Source: Enterobacter huaxiensis (GTDB lineage Bacteria; Pseudomonadota; Gammaproteobacteria; Enterobacterales; Enterobacteriaceae). From it: a DNA stretch of 64,000 bases. The notes under the pieces were generated by a model. That model saw only the letters and a list, made by a program, of their open reading frames with translations. It ran no database searches and was not told where the DNA came from. Shown here in pieces: positions 1 to 8,378 of the stretch. Where the stretch lies: NCBI RefSeq assembly GCF_003594935.2, contig NZ_CP043342.1, forward strand, positions 2,542,001-2,606,000, in the 5' to 3' direction. Every line of letters starts with the position of its first letter. The stretch's first letter is position 1. The position numbers and the translations under genes were made by a program.

Positions 1-95
1 AAGCCTCTGAACTCCATGGCGCAATAGGCCACGATGACTAACAGAAACACCAGCCAGTGGATACCTATTTGCAGGCCTGTATATTTAGTGCGCAT
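1..95 (-). CDS. cybB: Cytochrome b561 (5' end only)
   Basis: The minus strand encodes an N-terminus starting at base 95 that runs off the left edge. About 31 residues are visible, including IHWLVFLLVIVAYCAMEF, which matches the first transmembrane helix of E. coli CybB as I recall it. CybB is an inner-membrane di-haem cytochrome b561 that exchanges electrons with the quinone pool. The position next to gapC and aldA agrees with the E. coli order. Only the first helix can be seen, so haem ligands and completeness cannot be judged. Confidence 0.85.
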   Translation of the reverse strand, partial: MRTKYTGLQIGIHWLVFLLVIVAYCAMEFRG

Positions 96-285
96 GTAAT
101 TTCCTGATGAATGACAAATACAGCGTCAACATAATCCGCTTTCCTTAAAAATTCATTAACTTTTCTGTATGGTTTTTCAGATACTTCCCCGCGCATGAAG
201 CATCTTCAATTGCCGCCCCGCCCGTCATGGTCTAAGCCTGGATGAGTTCAAACTGTCGCATCGACACGTTCACCAGGAGTAAACC

Positions 286-1287
286 ATGAGTAAAATTGGC
301 ATTAACGGATTTGGACGTATTGGACGCCTTGTTCTGCGTCGCCTTCTTGAAACCCAGGACAGCAACAGCGTCGTCGCCATCAACGACCTGACCTCCCCCA
401 AAGTGCTGGCGTATTTGCTCAAGCATGATTCCAACTACGGTGGCTTTCCGTGGAGCGTGGATTTCACGGAAGATTCGCTGATCGTTGACGGAAAAACCAT
501 CTCGGTTTACGCAGAAAAAGAGGCAAAGCATATCCCGTGGAAAGCGGCTGGGGTGGATATCGTCGTCGAATGCACCGGTTTTTATACCTCGGAAGAAAAA
601 TCCCGCGCCCATCTGGATGCCGGCGCCAAAAAGGTGCTGATCTCAGCCCCGGCGGGAGAGATGAAAACCATTGTGTTCAACGTCAACGACGACACCATTG
701 ATGCCAGCGATACCATCATTTCCGTCGCCTCCTGTACGACCAACTGCCTGGCCCCTCTGGCTAAAGCCCTCCACGACGCCTTCGGCATTAAAGTTGGGAC
801 CATGACCACCATTCATGCCTATACCGGGACGCAGGCGCTGGTGGACGGTCCGCGCGGTAAAGATCTGCGCGCCTCCCGCGCCGCAGCGGAAAATATCATC
901 CCGCACACGACCGGCGCCGCCAAAGCGATTGGCCTTGTTATCCCGGCGCTGAGCGGCAAGCTCAAAGGACACGCGCAGCGCGTGCCGGTCAAAACCGGTT
1001 CGGTGACGGAGCTGGTGGCGATTCTGGAGAAAAAGGTGACGGTAGAAGAGATCCATGCCGCGCTGAAAAAAGCCACGCAGGGGAATAAATCGTTTGGCTA
1101 TACCGACGAAGAGATCGTCTCTTCGGACGTGATTGGCTCGCACTATGGCTCGGTGTTTGACGCAACCCAGACCGAAGTCAGCGAGGCGGGCGACGTGCAG
1201 CTGGTCAAAGCCGTTGCCTGGTATGACAACGAATACGGATTCGTTACGCAGCTGGTGCGTACGCTGGATAAATACGCGTCGCTGTAA
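286..1287 (+). CDS. gapC: Glyceraldehyde-3-phosphate dehydrogenase, GapC type
   Basis: A 333-residue protein of normal GAPDH length. The N-terminus has the NAD-binding Rossmann motif [10 protein letters not shown]; the catalytic segment SCTTNC places the nucleophile at Cys150; the C-terminal WYDNEYGF segment is also present. It should convert glyceraldehyde-3-phosphate and phosphate to 1,3-bisphosphoglycerate with NAD reduction in the cytosol. An AGGAG ribosome-binding site precedes the ATG. The neighbours cybB and aldA identify it as the gapC locus rather than gapA. In E. coli K-12 gapC is a broken gene (established knowledge), whereas this copy has no frameshift or internal stop. It converges on aldA with a shared palindromic terminator. 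Confidence 0.93.
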   Translation: MSKIGINGFGRIGRLVLRRLLETQDSNSVVAINDLTSPKVLAYLLKHDSNYGGFPWSVDFTEDSLIVDGKTISVYAEKEAKHIPWKAAGVDIVVECTGFYTSEEKSRAHLDAGAKKVLISAPAGEMKTIVFNVNDDTIDASDTIISVASCTTNCLAPLAKALHDAFGIKVGTMTTIHAYTGTQALVDGPRGKDLRASRAAAENIIPHTTGAAKAIGLVIPALSGKLKGHAQRVPVKTGSVTELVAILEKKVTVEEIHAALKKATQGNKSFGYTDEEIVSSDVIGSHYGSVFDATQTEVSEAGDVQLVKAVAWYDNEYGFVTQLVRTLDKYASL

Positions 1288-1294
1288 AGCAAAA

Positions 1295-1314
1295 CCCCTC
1301 TCCGCGGAGAGGGG
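1295..1314. terminator. Bidirectional terminator between gapC and aldA
   Basis: A perfect 20-base palindrome, CCCCTCTCCGCGGAGAGGGG, flanked by AAAA on the left, lies between the convergent stops of gapC and aldA. The core also resembles the CCCTCTCCC/GGGAGAGGG family found elsewhere in the window, so it may be a reduced member of that repeat that serves as a terminator. Confidence 0.65.
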
Positions 1315-1322
1315 GTTCAGTA

Positions 1323-2762
1323 TTAGGACTGCAAATAGACCACCTGCGTTTGCAGATATTCATTCAGGCCATGCTTGCCGTCTGCCCCGCCAATACCGGA
1401 TTTTCGCCAGCCCGCGTGGAAGCCCTGCATGGCTTCAAAGTTTTCGCGGTTGATGTAGGTTTCGCCAAACTTCAGCCCTTTAATCGCCTTCATGGCGACG
1501 TTCAGGTCCTGCGTATAAATTGACGACGTCAGGCCGTAGTCGCTGTCGTTTGCCATCCTCAGGGCCTCTTCCAGCGTGTCGAAGACAACCACCGGCAGAA
1601 CGGGGCCAAACGTCTCTTCATGCATGATGGCCATCTCCTGGCGCACGTCCAGCAGCAGGGTTGGCGGATAGTAATAGCCTTTCCCCTCTACCGCCCTGCC
1701 GCCGAGCGCGACCGTCGCCCCTTCCTGCACCGCGCGAGCCACCTTCTGCTCCACGCGCTCCAGCGCCGCGGCGTTGATCAGCGGCCCCATGGCAATATCG
1801 GTACGCTCAGCCGGGTTGCCAAACTGCACGGCCTTCATCGCCTCGCCCAGGCGATTCACAAAGCGATCGTAAATCCCTTTCTGCACGTATACGCGCTCGG
1901 CGCAGTTACACACCTGCCCGGTATTGATCACGCGGGAATCGACAATCGCTTTGACCGCCAGCTCAAGGTTGGCGTCGTCCATCACGATGGCCGGCGCTTT
2001 GCCGCCAAGCTCAAGGCCAACCTTAGTGATATTTTTCGCCGCCGCGGCCATGATCTTCTCACCCGCGCCAACGCTGCCGGTCATGCTGACCATCGCCACT
2101 TTCGGATTACCTGCCAGCTCCTGCCCCACGGTTTCGCCGCGCCCCAGTACCAGGTTGAAGACACCTTTCGGCAGGCCGATTTCATCGACAATTTTGGCGA
2201 ACGCGATGGCGTTATTCGGCGTGAACTCGCTGGGTTTGATGACGATGGTATTACCGGTCAGCAGCGCGGGCGCAAGCTTGCGGGCAATCAGGAAGAACGG
2301 GAAATTCCACGGCAGGATGCCGGTGGTAACGCCCAGCGCGCGTTTAAAGACCAGGATGTTCTCGCCGGGACGGTCGCTCTGAATAATTTCACCTTCATAG
2401 CGACGCGCCCACTCGGCCATGTAGTCGATATAGTCGGCCGTAAAGTTCACTTCCACTTCCGCCAGCTGCTGAATTTTACCGCCTTCTGCCACGATCAGGG
2501 CGCTGATTTCGCTCACGCGCTCGCGGATGCCTGCAGAAATTTTACGCAGCCAGCTTGCGCGTTCGATAGCGGGCAGCGCCTCCCAGCCGGCCTGCGCGCG
2601 CTCGGCCGCGTCTATCGCTTTACGCGCATCCTCCGCGCTGCCGTCGGGGATACGGGAGATGACCTCTTCAGTGGCCGGGTTAATCACATCAATCCAGCCG
2701 TCACCCTGCCAGGCAACAAACTGTCCATCAATATACATAGGATGTTGTACGGGTACCGTCAT
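1323..2762 (-). CDS. aldA: Lactaldehyde/glycolaldehyde dehydrogenase AldA
   Basis: A 479-residue NAD-dependent aldehyde dehydrogenase, the same length as E. coli AldA. It carries the conserved PWNFPF segment, the general-base motif LELGGKAP and the catalytic segment GQVCNC with the nucleophile at Cys285. It oxidises L-lactaldehyde to lactate (fucose and rhamnose catabolism) and glycolaldehyde to glycolate in the cytosol. The gene is monocistronic and converges on gapC. A near-consensus CRP site lies about 100 bases upstream, in keeping with the known catabolite control of aldA. Assignment rests on protein similarity and conserved order between gapC and ydcF. Confidence 0.95.
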   Translation of the reverse strand: MTVPVQHPMYIDGQFVAWQGDGWIDVINPATEEVISRIPDGSAEDARKAIDAAERAQAGWEALPAIERASWLRKISAGIRERVSEISALIVAEGGKIQQLAEVEVNFTADYIDYMAEWARRYEGEIIQSDRPGENILVFKRALGVTTGILPWNFPFFLIARKLAPALLTGNTIVIKPSEFTPNNAIAFAKIVDEIGLPKGVFNLVLGRGETVGQELAGNPKVAMVSMTGSVGAGEKIMAAAAKNITKVGLELGGKAPAIVMDDANLELAVKAIVDSRVINTGQVCNCAERVYVQKGIYDRFVNRLGEAMKAVQFGNPAERTDIAMGPLINAAALERVEQKVARAVQEGATVALGGRAVEGKGYYYPPTLLLDVRQEMAIMHEETFGPVLPVVVFDTLEEALRMANDSDYGLTSSIYTQDLNVAMKAIKGLKFGETYINRENFEAMQGFHAGWRKSGIGGADGKHGLNEYLQTQVVYLQS

Positions 2763-2856
2763 GACCTGCTCCTGTAATTACACTGTTTTTAACAAGTAAA
2801 TGCATTGTTAAAAACTATAATTACTGGCGAGGATGCCTACTCTATCAGGCTGTTTT

Positions 2857-2872
2857 TGTGAGATATCTCATA
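2857..2872 (-). promoter_or_regulatory. CRP-like site upstream of aldA
   Basis: TGTGA-GATATC-TCATA lies in a broader palindrome (TTTGTGAGATATCTCATAAA) that differs from the CRP consensus TGTGA-N6-TCACA at one position. It is centred about 100 bases upstream of the aldA start, in the only gap between aldA and ydcF. CRP control of aldA in E. coli is established; binding here is inferred from sequence. Confidence 0.7.
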
Positions 2873-2920
2873 AAAGAAACGGGTCAGCGGTTTTAAAAAT
2901 TACAGACTGGCAACATAAGA

Positions 2921-2954
2921 TGCCCGTTTGCGGCGAAGCCAGCGCAAACGGGCA
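2921..2954 (-). terminator. Terminator after ydcF
   Basis: A perfect 12-bp inverted repeat (TGCCCGTTTGCG and its complement) with a 10-base loop begins six bases past the ydcF stop. On the minus strand it is followed by the modestly T-rich TCTTATGTT. The strong stem and location suggest transcription termination before the aldA promoter. Confidence 0.65.
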
Positions 2955-2959
2955 GGCGA

Positions 2960-3754
2960 TCACAGCAGAGAACGGCTTACCAGCGCATCGGTGAGGATCG
3001 CGTCACCGCGCAGGATATTCCACGCGTTATTCACGTCCTCAGGAATGTCCACGTGCGCGATAAAATCTTTACCCCTCGGTCCATAGCCGTTGACGTCATC
3101 GCGTAAGCGCGGGAACTCGCCCAGCACCAGCGACAGATAGCGTTCTACCGGCCAAAGCCCTTCGTTACTGCCGCAGAACTTCAGCCCGTCTTCGCTATTT
3201 TGCACAACCGGCGTGAGCCCCGGATGGCTCACCCACGTCGGCGAAGCCGCCTCATCCCGGCAGACGCGCGCAAAGGTTGCCATGGTGCGGCGCTGCATCG
3301 TCGGGTCCTGCACCACCAGCACGCGCTCTGGCCTCTGGCCGTGATGCTTCATCATTTCCCGGCTAAAGCGGGCGTTCTCGCCGCAGTTGGTTGACTGGTC
3401 TTCAACCAGAATTTTCTCGGCCGGGATTTTCCAGAATTCGCGGGCGATGTCCGCGAGGATCGCCGCCTCCGCGCGCCCCGTCGTGGGGAGCGTGTTATAG
3501 CGCGGATGTTGAGCAACCGCGGCATACAGGAAGGTGGTTGAGTGCCCAATCCCGCCGCTGATCAACAGCGGAACACCCTGTTCGGACGCGATCCGACAGG
3601 CGGCATCGATAGCAGGAATGACCGCATTCCCCGCCAGAATGACCATATCAACAGGCTGGCTGTCATGGAGTTCGTCCTGCGCCAGCCATCCTCCGACGGT
3701 GTTCACCGCATTCAGCGTGCTCTCGGGGAGAGAAGGAAAAAGTGCCAGTGTCAT
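2960..3754 (-). CDS. ydcF: YdcF family protein (DUF218)
   Basis: A 264-residue protein, close to E. coli YdcF (266). Conserved stretches include ILAGNAVIP, LLISGGIGHST, DQSTNCGENARFS and VVQDPTMQRRTMATF, typical of the DUF218 fold. The start at 3754 was chosen over an upstream in-frame ATG because AAGGAGG sits at ideal spacing and the N-terminus (MTLALFPSLPE) aligns with E. coli. E. coli YdcF has been reported to bind S-adenosylmethionine; its physiological role is unknown. It lies between aldA and the transporter block, whereas in E. coli it adjoins hrpA directly. Confidence 0.92.
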   Translation of the reverse strand: MTLALFPSLPESTLNAVNTVGGWLAQDELHDSQPVDMVILAGNAVIPAIDAACRIASEQGVPLLISGGIGHSTTFLYAAVAQHPRYNTLPTTGRAEAAILADIAREFWKIPAEKILVEDQSTNCGENARFSREMMKHHGQRPERVLVVQDPTMQRRTMATFARVCRDEAASPTWVSHPGLTPVVQNSEDGLKFCGSNEGLWPVERYLSLVLGEFPRLRDDVNGYGPRGKDFIAHVDIPEDVNNAWNILRGDAILTDALVSRSLL

Positions 3755-3978
3755 CGTGACCTCCTTACAGCGTTTTGATCCAGAGTATCGCATGCGTCCT
3801 GGGGAAACAGAGGATCTCTCCGAAAGCCAAACCGCTCGACACCCCCTCTTTGTCATTTTTTTGAAATAACCAGAAACATCTAAAAACAATTGGGTTGCAC
3901 CTGCATTTTATGCTTTTGATTATCCCTCATTCAAAACATCGTGCCATATCGTGATGATGATAAAGCAACAGTCGCTGC

Positions 3979-4125
3979 TTATTTCACCGTGATCTGACCA
4001 GTAAAGCCCCCTTCTGGCTTGCCAAATAAAACATCCCACCCTAAGTTGCTTAACAATTTAATAACCTTTTTATCACTAAAGGTTGCACCTGAAGCGCGCC
4101 AGGTGACACCTTTCATATCATCTAC
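3979..4125 (-). pseudogene. Possible gene remnant (C-terminal fragment)
   Basis: The minus strand of this otherwise non-coding gap holds an open frame ending in TAA at 3979. It reads like real protein: VDDMKGVTWRASGATFSD, then a lysine/leucine-rich stretch, then GWDVLFGKPEGGFTGQITVK at the C-terminus. The only nearby in-frame ATG in it (4114-4116) has no ribosome-binding site, and extending further 5' runs into the start of the MFS gene. I read it as the tail of a gene whose 5' part was lost when the transporter block arrived. A genuine 45-residue small protein is the alternative. I do not recognise the family. Confidence 0.33.
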
Positions 4126-4143
4126 GTGGCGGGGTTTTGGGTC

Positions 4144-5463
4144 ATGACACAACATGAAAGCACAACGACGGTCTTACGAAAAAACAAAAAGGTTCTCATC
4201 GCCAGCCTCACCGGCAGCGCTATTGAATGGTTTGACTATTTTCTCTACGGCACGGCGGCGGCGCTGGTTTTTAATAAGATATTCTTCCCGATGGTTGATC
4301 CGGTTATTGGGCTGATCCTTTCCTATCTCTCTTTCTCATTAACGTTCTTCATCCGCCCTATTGGCGGCGTCCTCTTCGCCCATATCGGGGACCGCATCGG
4401 GCGTAAGAAAACGCTGGTGCTAACCCTGTCGCTAATGGGAGGTGCAACCGTGATGATTGGCCTGCTTCCCACTTACGACATGATTGGCATGTGGGCACCG
4501 GCGCTGCTGATCCTGATGCGTATCATTCAGGGAATGGGCATTGGCGGTGAATGGGGAGGTGCCCTGCTGCTTGCCTATGAGTACGCGCCCGAGAAGCGCA
4601 AAGGCTTCTTCGGCAGTATTCCGCAGGCCGGTGTGACTATCGGAATGCTGATGGCGACCTTTATCGTGTCGCTGATGACGCTGTTCAGCGAGGAGGATTT
4701 CCTCTCCTGGGGATGGCGTATTCCCTTTCTGCTGAGTTCCGTACTGGTGCTCATTGGCCTGTGGATCCGTAAAGACATCGACGAAACGCCTGACTTCAAG
4801 AAAGTGAAAGCGTCGGGCCGGGTTGCGAAAGCGCCGCTGCGCGATACCCTGAAACACCACTGGCGCGAAGTGCTGATTGCCGCCGGGCTGAAGGTGGTTG
4901 AAACCGCGCCGTTTTATATTTTCTCGACTTTTGTGGTCAGCTACGCCACAACCACGCTCACCTATCAGAAGTCTCAGGCGCTGGAGGCCGTGACGCTGGG
5001 TGCCCTGGTCGCGACCATCATGATCCCACTCATGGGATTCCTCTCCGATAGGGTTGGCCGCCAGCGCATGTACGCCGTCAGCGTGTTTATTCTGGGCCTG
5101 TTCATCGTGCCGTGGTTTATGCTGCTCAATACCGGCACCACGTGGGGCATTGTCCTCGCCACGGTTATCGCCTTTGGCGTGCTGTGGGCGCCCGTCACGG
5201 CAGTGCTCGGCACCCTGTGCTCAGAAATATTCAGCGCTAACGTTCGCTACACGGGTATCACTCTGGGCTATCAGCTTGGGGCCGCGCTGGCAGGCGGTAC
5301 CGCACCGCTTATCGCAACGGGTTTACTGGCGAAATACGATGGCGACTGGGTGCCGGTGGCGTGGTATCTGGCGGTAACGGTAATTATCTCACTGATCGCT
5401 ATTTACTGTGCCAGCCGCGTGAAGCGTGGTTCGGTGATTCAGGCCCAGCCTGACGAAGCATGA
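4144..5463 (+). CDS. MFS transporter, metabolite:H+ symporter (MHS) family
   Basis: About 439 residues with twelve predicted membrane helices. The MHS signature is visible: EWFDYFLYGTAAAL in helix 1, the loop GDRIGRKKTL between helices 2 and 3, GEWGGALLLAYEYAPEKRKG after helix 4, and the repeated loop LSDRVGRQRMY in the second half. MHS members (ProP, ShiA, KgtP relatives) import organic acids or osmolytes with protons; the substrate cannot be told from sequence. ATG 4144 is preferred over GTG 4126 because a GGCGGGG segment precedes it at a workable distance. A strong terminator follows, so the gene is probably transcribed alone. It lies between ydcF and the efflux operon, outside the E. coli backbone order. 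Confidence 0.85.
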   Translation: MTQHESTTTVLRKNKKVLIASLTGSAIEWFDYFLYGTAAALVFNKIFFPMVDPVIGLILSYLSFSLTFFIRPIGGVLFAHIGDRIGRKKTLVLTLSLMGGATVMIGLLPTYDMIGMWAPALLILMRIIQGMGIGGEWGGALLLAYEYAPEKRKGFFGSIPQAGVTIGMLMATFIVSLMTLFSEEDFLSWGWRIPFLLSSVLVLIGLWIRKDIDETPDFKKVKASGRVAKAPLRDTLKHHWREVLIAAGLKVVETAPFYIFSTFVVSYATTTLTYQKSQALEAVTLGALVATIMIPLMGFLSDRVGRQRMYAVSVFILGLFIVPWFMLLNTGTTWGIVLATVIAFGVLWAPVTAVLGTLCSEIFSANVRYTGITLGYQLGAALAGGTAPLIATGLLAKYDGDWVPVAWYLAVTVIISLIAIYCASRVKRGSVIQAQPDEA

Positions 5464-5470
5464 GCCCCCG

Positions 5471-5497
5471 GCGGCCCGTTTCGGGCCGCTCTTTTTC
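5471..5497 (+). terminator. Rho-independent terminator after MFS gene
   Basis: An 8-bp perfect GC stem (GCGGCCCG / CGGGCCGC) with a TTT loop is followed directly by TCTTTTT. It lies eight bases after the MHS transporter stop. Confidence 0.9.
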
Positions 5498-5620
5498 CTT
5501 ATCCGTTCCCTAAACATTTGCGTAACATGCGATAATCATATTCACTTGAATTATGATTTGCGTCAGACGTAGAATCATTAGCCCGCTCACTATTCAACTT
5601 TTTCTAAGGTAAACGACGTT

Positions 5621-7273
5621 ATGCGCCTGCCCCAACGCGACCCGTATGCTCCTCGCGAGTGGCAGCCACATGAGAAACCCGCCCTGCTGGGTTCACCCTC
5701 CACCCCGGAACATCCCACGCCAAAGCGAATTGCCTACGGCATCGTTGGCCTGCTGGTGTGCCTGACCGGGGCGCTGGGTAACGCGGTCGTGACCGCTAAT
5801 CTGCAAAACTTACAGGGCACCTTCGGGGCCTGGTCGACAGAGATCGCCTGGCTGCCCGCCGTCTATGTGATGACCAACGTCTCCATCAACCTGCTGCTGG
5901 TGAAATTTCGTCAGCAGTACGGTCTGCGGGCGTTTACGGAAGGGTTCCTGGTGCTCTACGTGCTGGTCACCTTTTTTCACCTGTTCGTGAACGATCTCAG
6001 CTCTGCGCTGATGGTCCGCGCCGCGCACGGCATGGTCGCGGCCGCGCTCAGTTCGCTCGGTATCTATTATCAAATTCAGGCCTGGCCCGCGAAGCACCGG
6101 CTCAAGGCGCTGACGATTGGGATTACCGGATCGTCGCTGGCGATCCCTATGGCACGGCTGTTCTCCACCGAACTGCTCCAGCTTGACGAGTGGCGCGGGC
6201 TCTACTTCTTCGAGCTGGGGCTGGCCCTGATATCGCTGGCCTGCGTGATGGTGCTCAAGCTGCCGCCGGGCGACCGCCGTAAGGTTTTCGAGAAGAAAGA
6301 CTTCATCACCTTCTTTCTGCTGGCACCCGGTATGGCGCTACTGTGCGCGGTACTCTCCCTGGGCCGCCTGTACTGGTGGTTTGAAGCGCCGTGGATTGGC
6401 TGGTCGCTGGCGCTATCGCTGGTCCTGATCGTCTCCGCGATTATGTTTGAACATAACCGCAGCAATCCTCTGCTCAACACCCGCTGGCTGTCGAGCGGCA
6501 GTATCGTGCGCCTGGGGTTAATCATGCTGTTGATCCGCATCGTGCTGGCGGAACAGAACACCGGGGTCATCGGCTGGCTACAGTACGTCGGCCTGCAAAA
6601 TGAGCAGATGACGCACCTGGCGTGGTCTATCTTTGCCGGGATTGTCTGCGGGATTGTCACCAGCTGTTTGACGATCAAGCCCACCAGACTCGCCTGGCCC
6701 ATCATTACCTCGCTGGCGCTGATGATCGTGGCCTCATTGCTCGACAGCCGGTCGACCAACCTGACCCGTCCGGACCAGCTGATGCTGAGCCAGTTCCTGC
6801 TGGGCTTCGGCAGCGCCTTTTTCCTTGCCCCGGCAATGCTGGCCGCCATCGGCGGCGTCATCGCCGAGCCGCGCAACCTGGTGAGCTTCTCGGTGATGTT
6901 TGGCATGAGTCAGAACATCGGTGGCCTGCTCGGTTCCGCAATCCTCGGTACCTTTCAGACCTGGCGCGAGAAGTACCACTCCAGCCTGCTGGCTGACCAG
7001 CTCACTACGCTAAACCCGCTGGTGAACGAGCGCATTCAGGCCTATACCCAGATGTACCAAAGCCTGATCGGGGACAGCGCCCTGCTGGGCACGCAGGCCA
7101 TCACCCAGCTGCAAACGGTCACGACCCTTGAGGCAAACATTCTGGCTTACAACGATACTTACCTTCTGACGGCGAGCATCGCTGCCGCCACGCTGGTCTG
7201 GATTTTATGGCGCCTGTTGCGCCTGCGCATAACGGCCCGTATGGCCCTGAAGAACGCCACGGGTAACAAATAA
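5621..7273 (+). CDS. DHA2-type MFS efflux pump (14 TM) of a tripartite system
   Basis: A 550-residue polytopic protein with about 14 hydrophobic helices, the size of EmrB-type drug exporters, after a hydrophilic N-terminal arm of about 45 residues. Helix 1 contains GALGNAVVTANLQNLQG and is followed by AWLPAVYVM, resembling EmrB-family helix 1. It should drive proton-coupled export across the inner membrane together with the adaptor and outer-membrane channel encoded directly downstream. The gap to the next gene is 22 bases with an in-line ribosome-binding site, so the three genes form an operon. The substrate is unknown. The block interrupts the ydcF-hrpA neighbourhood seen in E. coli and is probably an accessory insertion. 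Confidence 0.85.
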   Translation: MRLPQRDPYAPREWQPHEKPALLGSPSTPEHPTPKRIAYGIVGLLVCLTGALGNAVVTANLQNLQGTFGAWSTEIAWLPAVYVMTNVSINLLLVKFRQQYGLRAFTEGFLVLYVLVTFFHLFVNDLSSALMVRAAHGMVAAALSSLGIYYQIQAWPAKHRLKALTIGITGSSLAIPMARLFSTELLQLDEWRGLYFFELGLALISLACVMVLKLPPGDRRKVFEKKDFITFFLLAPGMALLCAVLSLGRLYWWFEAPWIGWSLALSLVLIVSAIMFEHNRSNPLLNTRWLSSGSIVRLGLIMLLIRIVLAEQNTGVIGWLQYVGLQNEQMTHLAWSIFAGIVCGIVTSCLTIKPTRLAWPIITSLALMIVASLLDSRSTNLTRPDQLMLSQFLLGFGSAFFLAPAMLAAIGGVIAEPRNLVSFSVMFGMSQNIGGLLGSAILGTFQTWREKYHSSLLADQLTTLNPLVNERIQAYTQMYQSLIGDSALLGTQAITQLQTVTTLEANILAYNDTYLLTASIAAATLVWILWRLLRLRITARMALKNATGNK

Positions 7274-7295
7274 TGGAAATATTTCTGGAGATTGT

Positions 7296-8378
7296 ATGAG
7301 TCAGCAGGATGCCGCAAAAGAGCAGGCCAACACCCGCAAGAATGTGCGTATTGTTTCGGTTTTCACCGCCGCGGCGATCGGTATTGTCGGGGTGCTGGTG
7401 ATCCTCTACGCCTGGCAGCTGCCGCCGTTCACCCGCCACGCGCAGTTTACGGATAACGCCTACGTCCGCGGCCAGACCACGTTTATCAGCCCGCAGGTGA
7501 ACGGGTACATCACTGAGGTGAATGTTCAGGATTTCGTTCACGTCAAAAAAGGGGATGTGCTGCTGCAGATTGACGACCGTATCTATCGCCAGCGCGTCCA
7601 CCAGGCCGAGGCGCAGCTGGCGATGAAGATTGCCGCGCTCAACAACAACCTGCAGCAGCGTAAGAGCGCCGAAGCGACGATCGCGAAAAACGAGGCGGTG
7701 CTGAAAAACGCCCGCGCGCAGAGCCTGAAAACCCAGGCGGATTTAAAGCGCGTGAAGGATCTGACGGCAGACGGTTCCCTTTCCATTCGCGAGCGCGACG
7801 CGGCGCTGGCGAGTGCCGCTCAGGGCAGCGCCGACATCGACCAGGCCAAAGCGTCGCTTGAGATGTCTCGCCAGGATCTGCAGACCGTTATCGTCAACCG
7901 CGGGTCGCTGGAGGCGGACGTCGACAACGCCAAAGCCGCGCTGGAGCTGGCGCAGATCGACCTGCAAAATACCCGCATTATCGCCCCGCGTGACGGCCAG
8001 CTCGGGCAGATTGCCGTGCGCCTTGGGGCCTACGTTTCCGCCGGAACGCACCTCACCACGCTGGTGCCGCCGCAGCACTGGGTGATTGCCAATATTAAAG
8101 AGACGCAGCTGGCGAACCTGCGCGTCGGACAGCCGGTGAAATTCACCGTCGATGCGTTAAACGATAAAGCCTATCAGGGCCGCGTGGAGAGCATCTCTCC
8201 CGCAACGGGCGTGGAGTTCAGCGCAATCACGCCGGATAACGCCACCGGCAACTTCGTTAAAATTGCCCAGCGCATTCCGGTGCGCATTGAAATACTCGGC
8301 AAACCGGAAGAATACACGCTGCTGCGCCCGGGCATGTCTGTACAGGTGACGATTGACACGCGGGAGGAGAAGCAATGA
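7296..8378 (+). CDS. HlyD/EmrA-family membrane fusion protein
   Basis: A 360-residue periplasmic adaptor. One signal-anchor helix lies at about residues 24-45; the first half-lipoyl motif is in QVNGYITEVNVQDFVHVKKGDVLLQIDD; a long heptad-rich coiled coil covers about 95-215; the second lipoyl half and beta-barrel follow (IIAPRDGQLGQIAVRLGAYV). This layout matches EmrA. It should bridge the inner-membrane MFS pump and the outer-membrane channel. The stop overlaps the start of the next gene by four bases (ATGA), indicating translational coupling. Confidence 0.88.
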   Translation: MSQQDAAKEQANTRKNVRIVSVFTAAAIGIVGVLVILYAWQLPPFTRHAQFTDNAYVRGQTTFISPQVNGYITEVNVQDFVHVKKGDVLLQIDDRIYRQRVHQAEAQLAMKIAALNNNLQQRKSAEATIAKNEAVLKNARAQSLKTQADLKRVKDLTADGSLSIRERDAALASAAQGSADIDQAKASLEMSRQDLQTVIVNRGSLEADVDNAKAALELAQIDLQNTRIIAPRDGQLGQIAVRLGAYVSAGTHLTTLVPPQHWVIANIKETQLANLRVGQPVKFTVDALNDKAYQGRVESISPATGVEFSAITPDNATGNFVKIAQRIPVRIEILGKPEEYTLLRPGMSVQVTIDTREEKQ

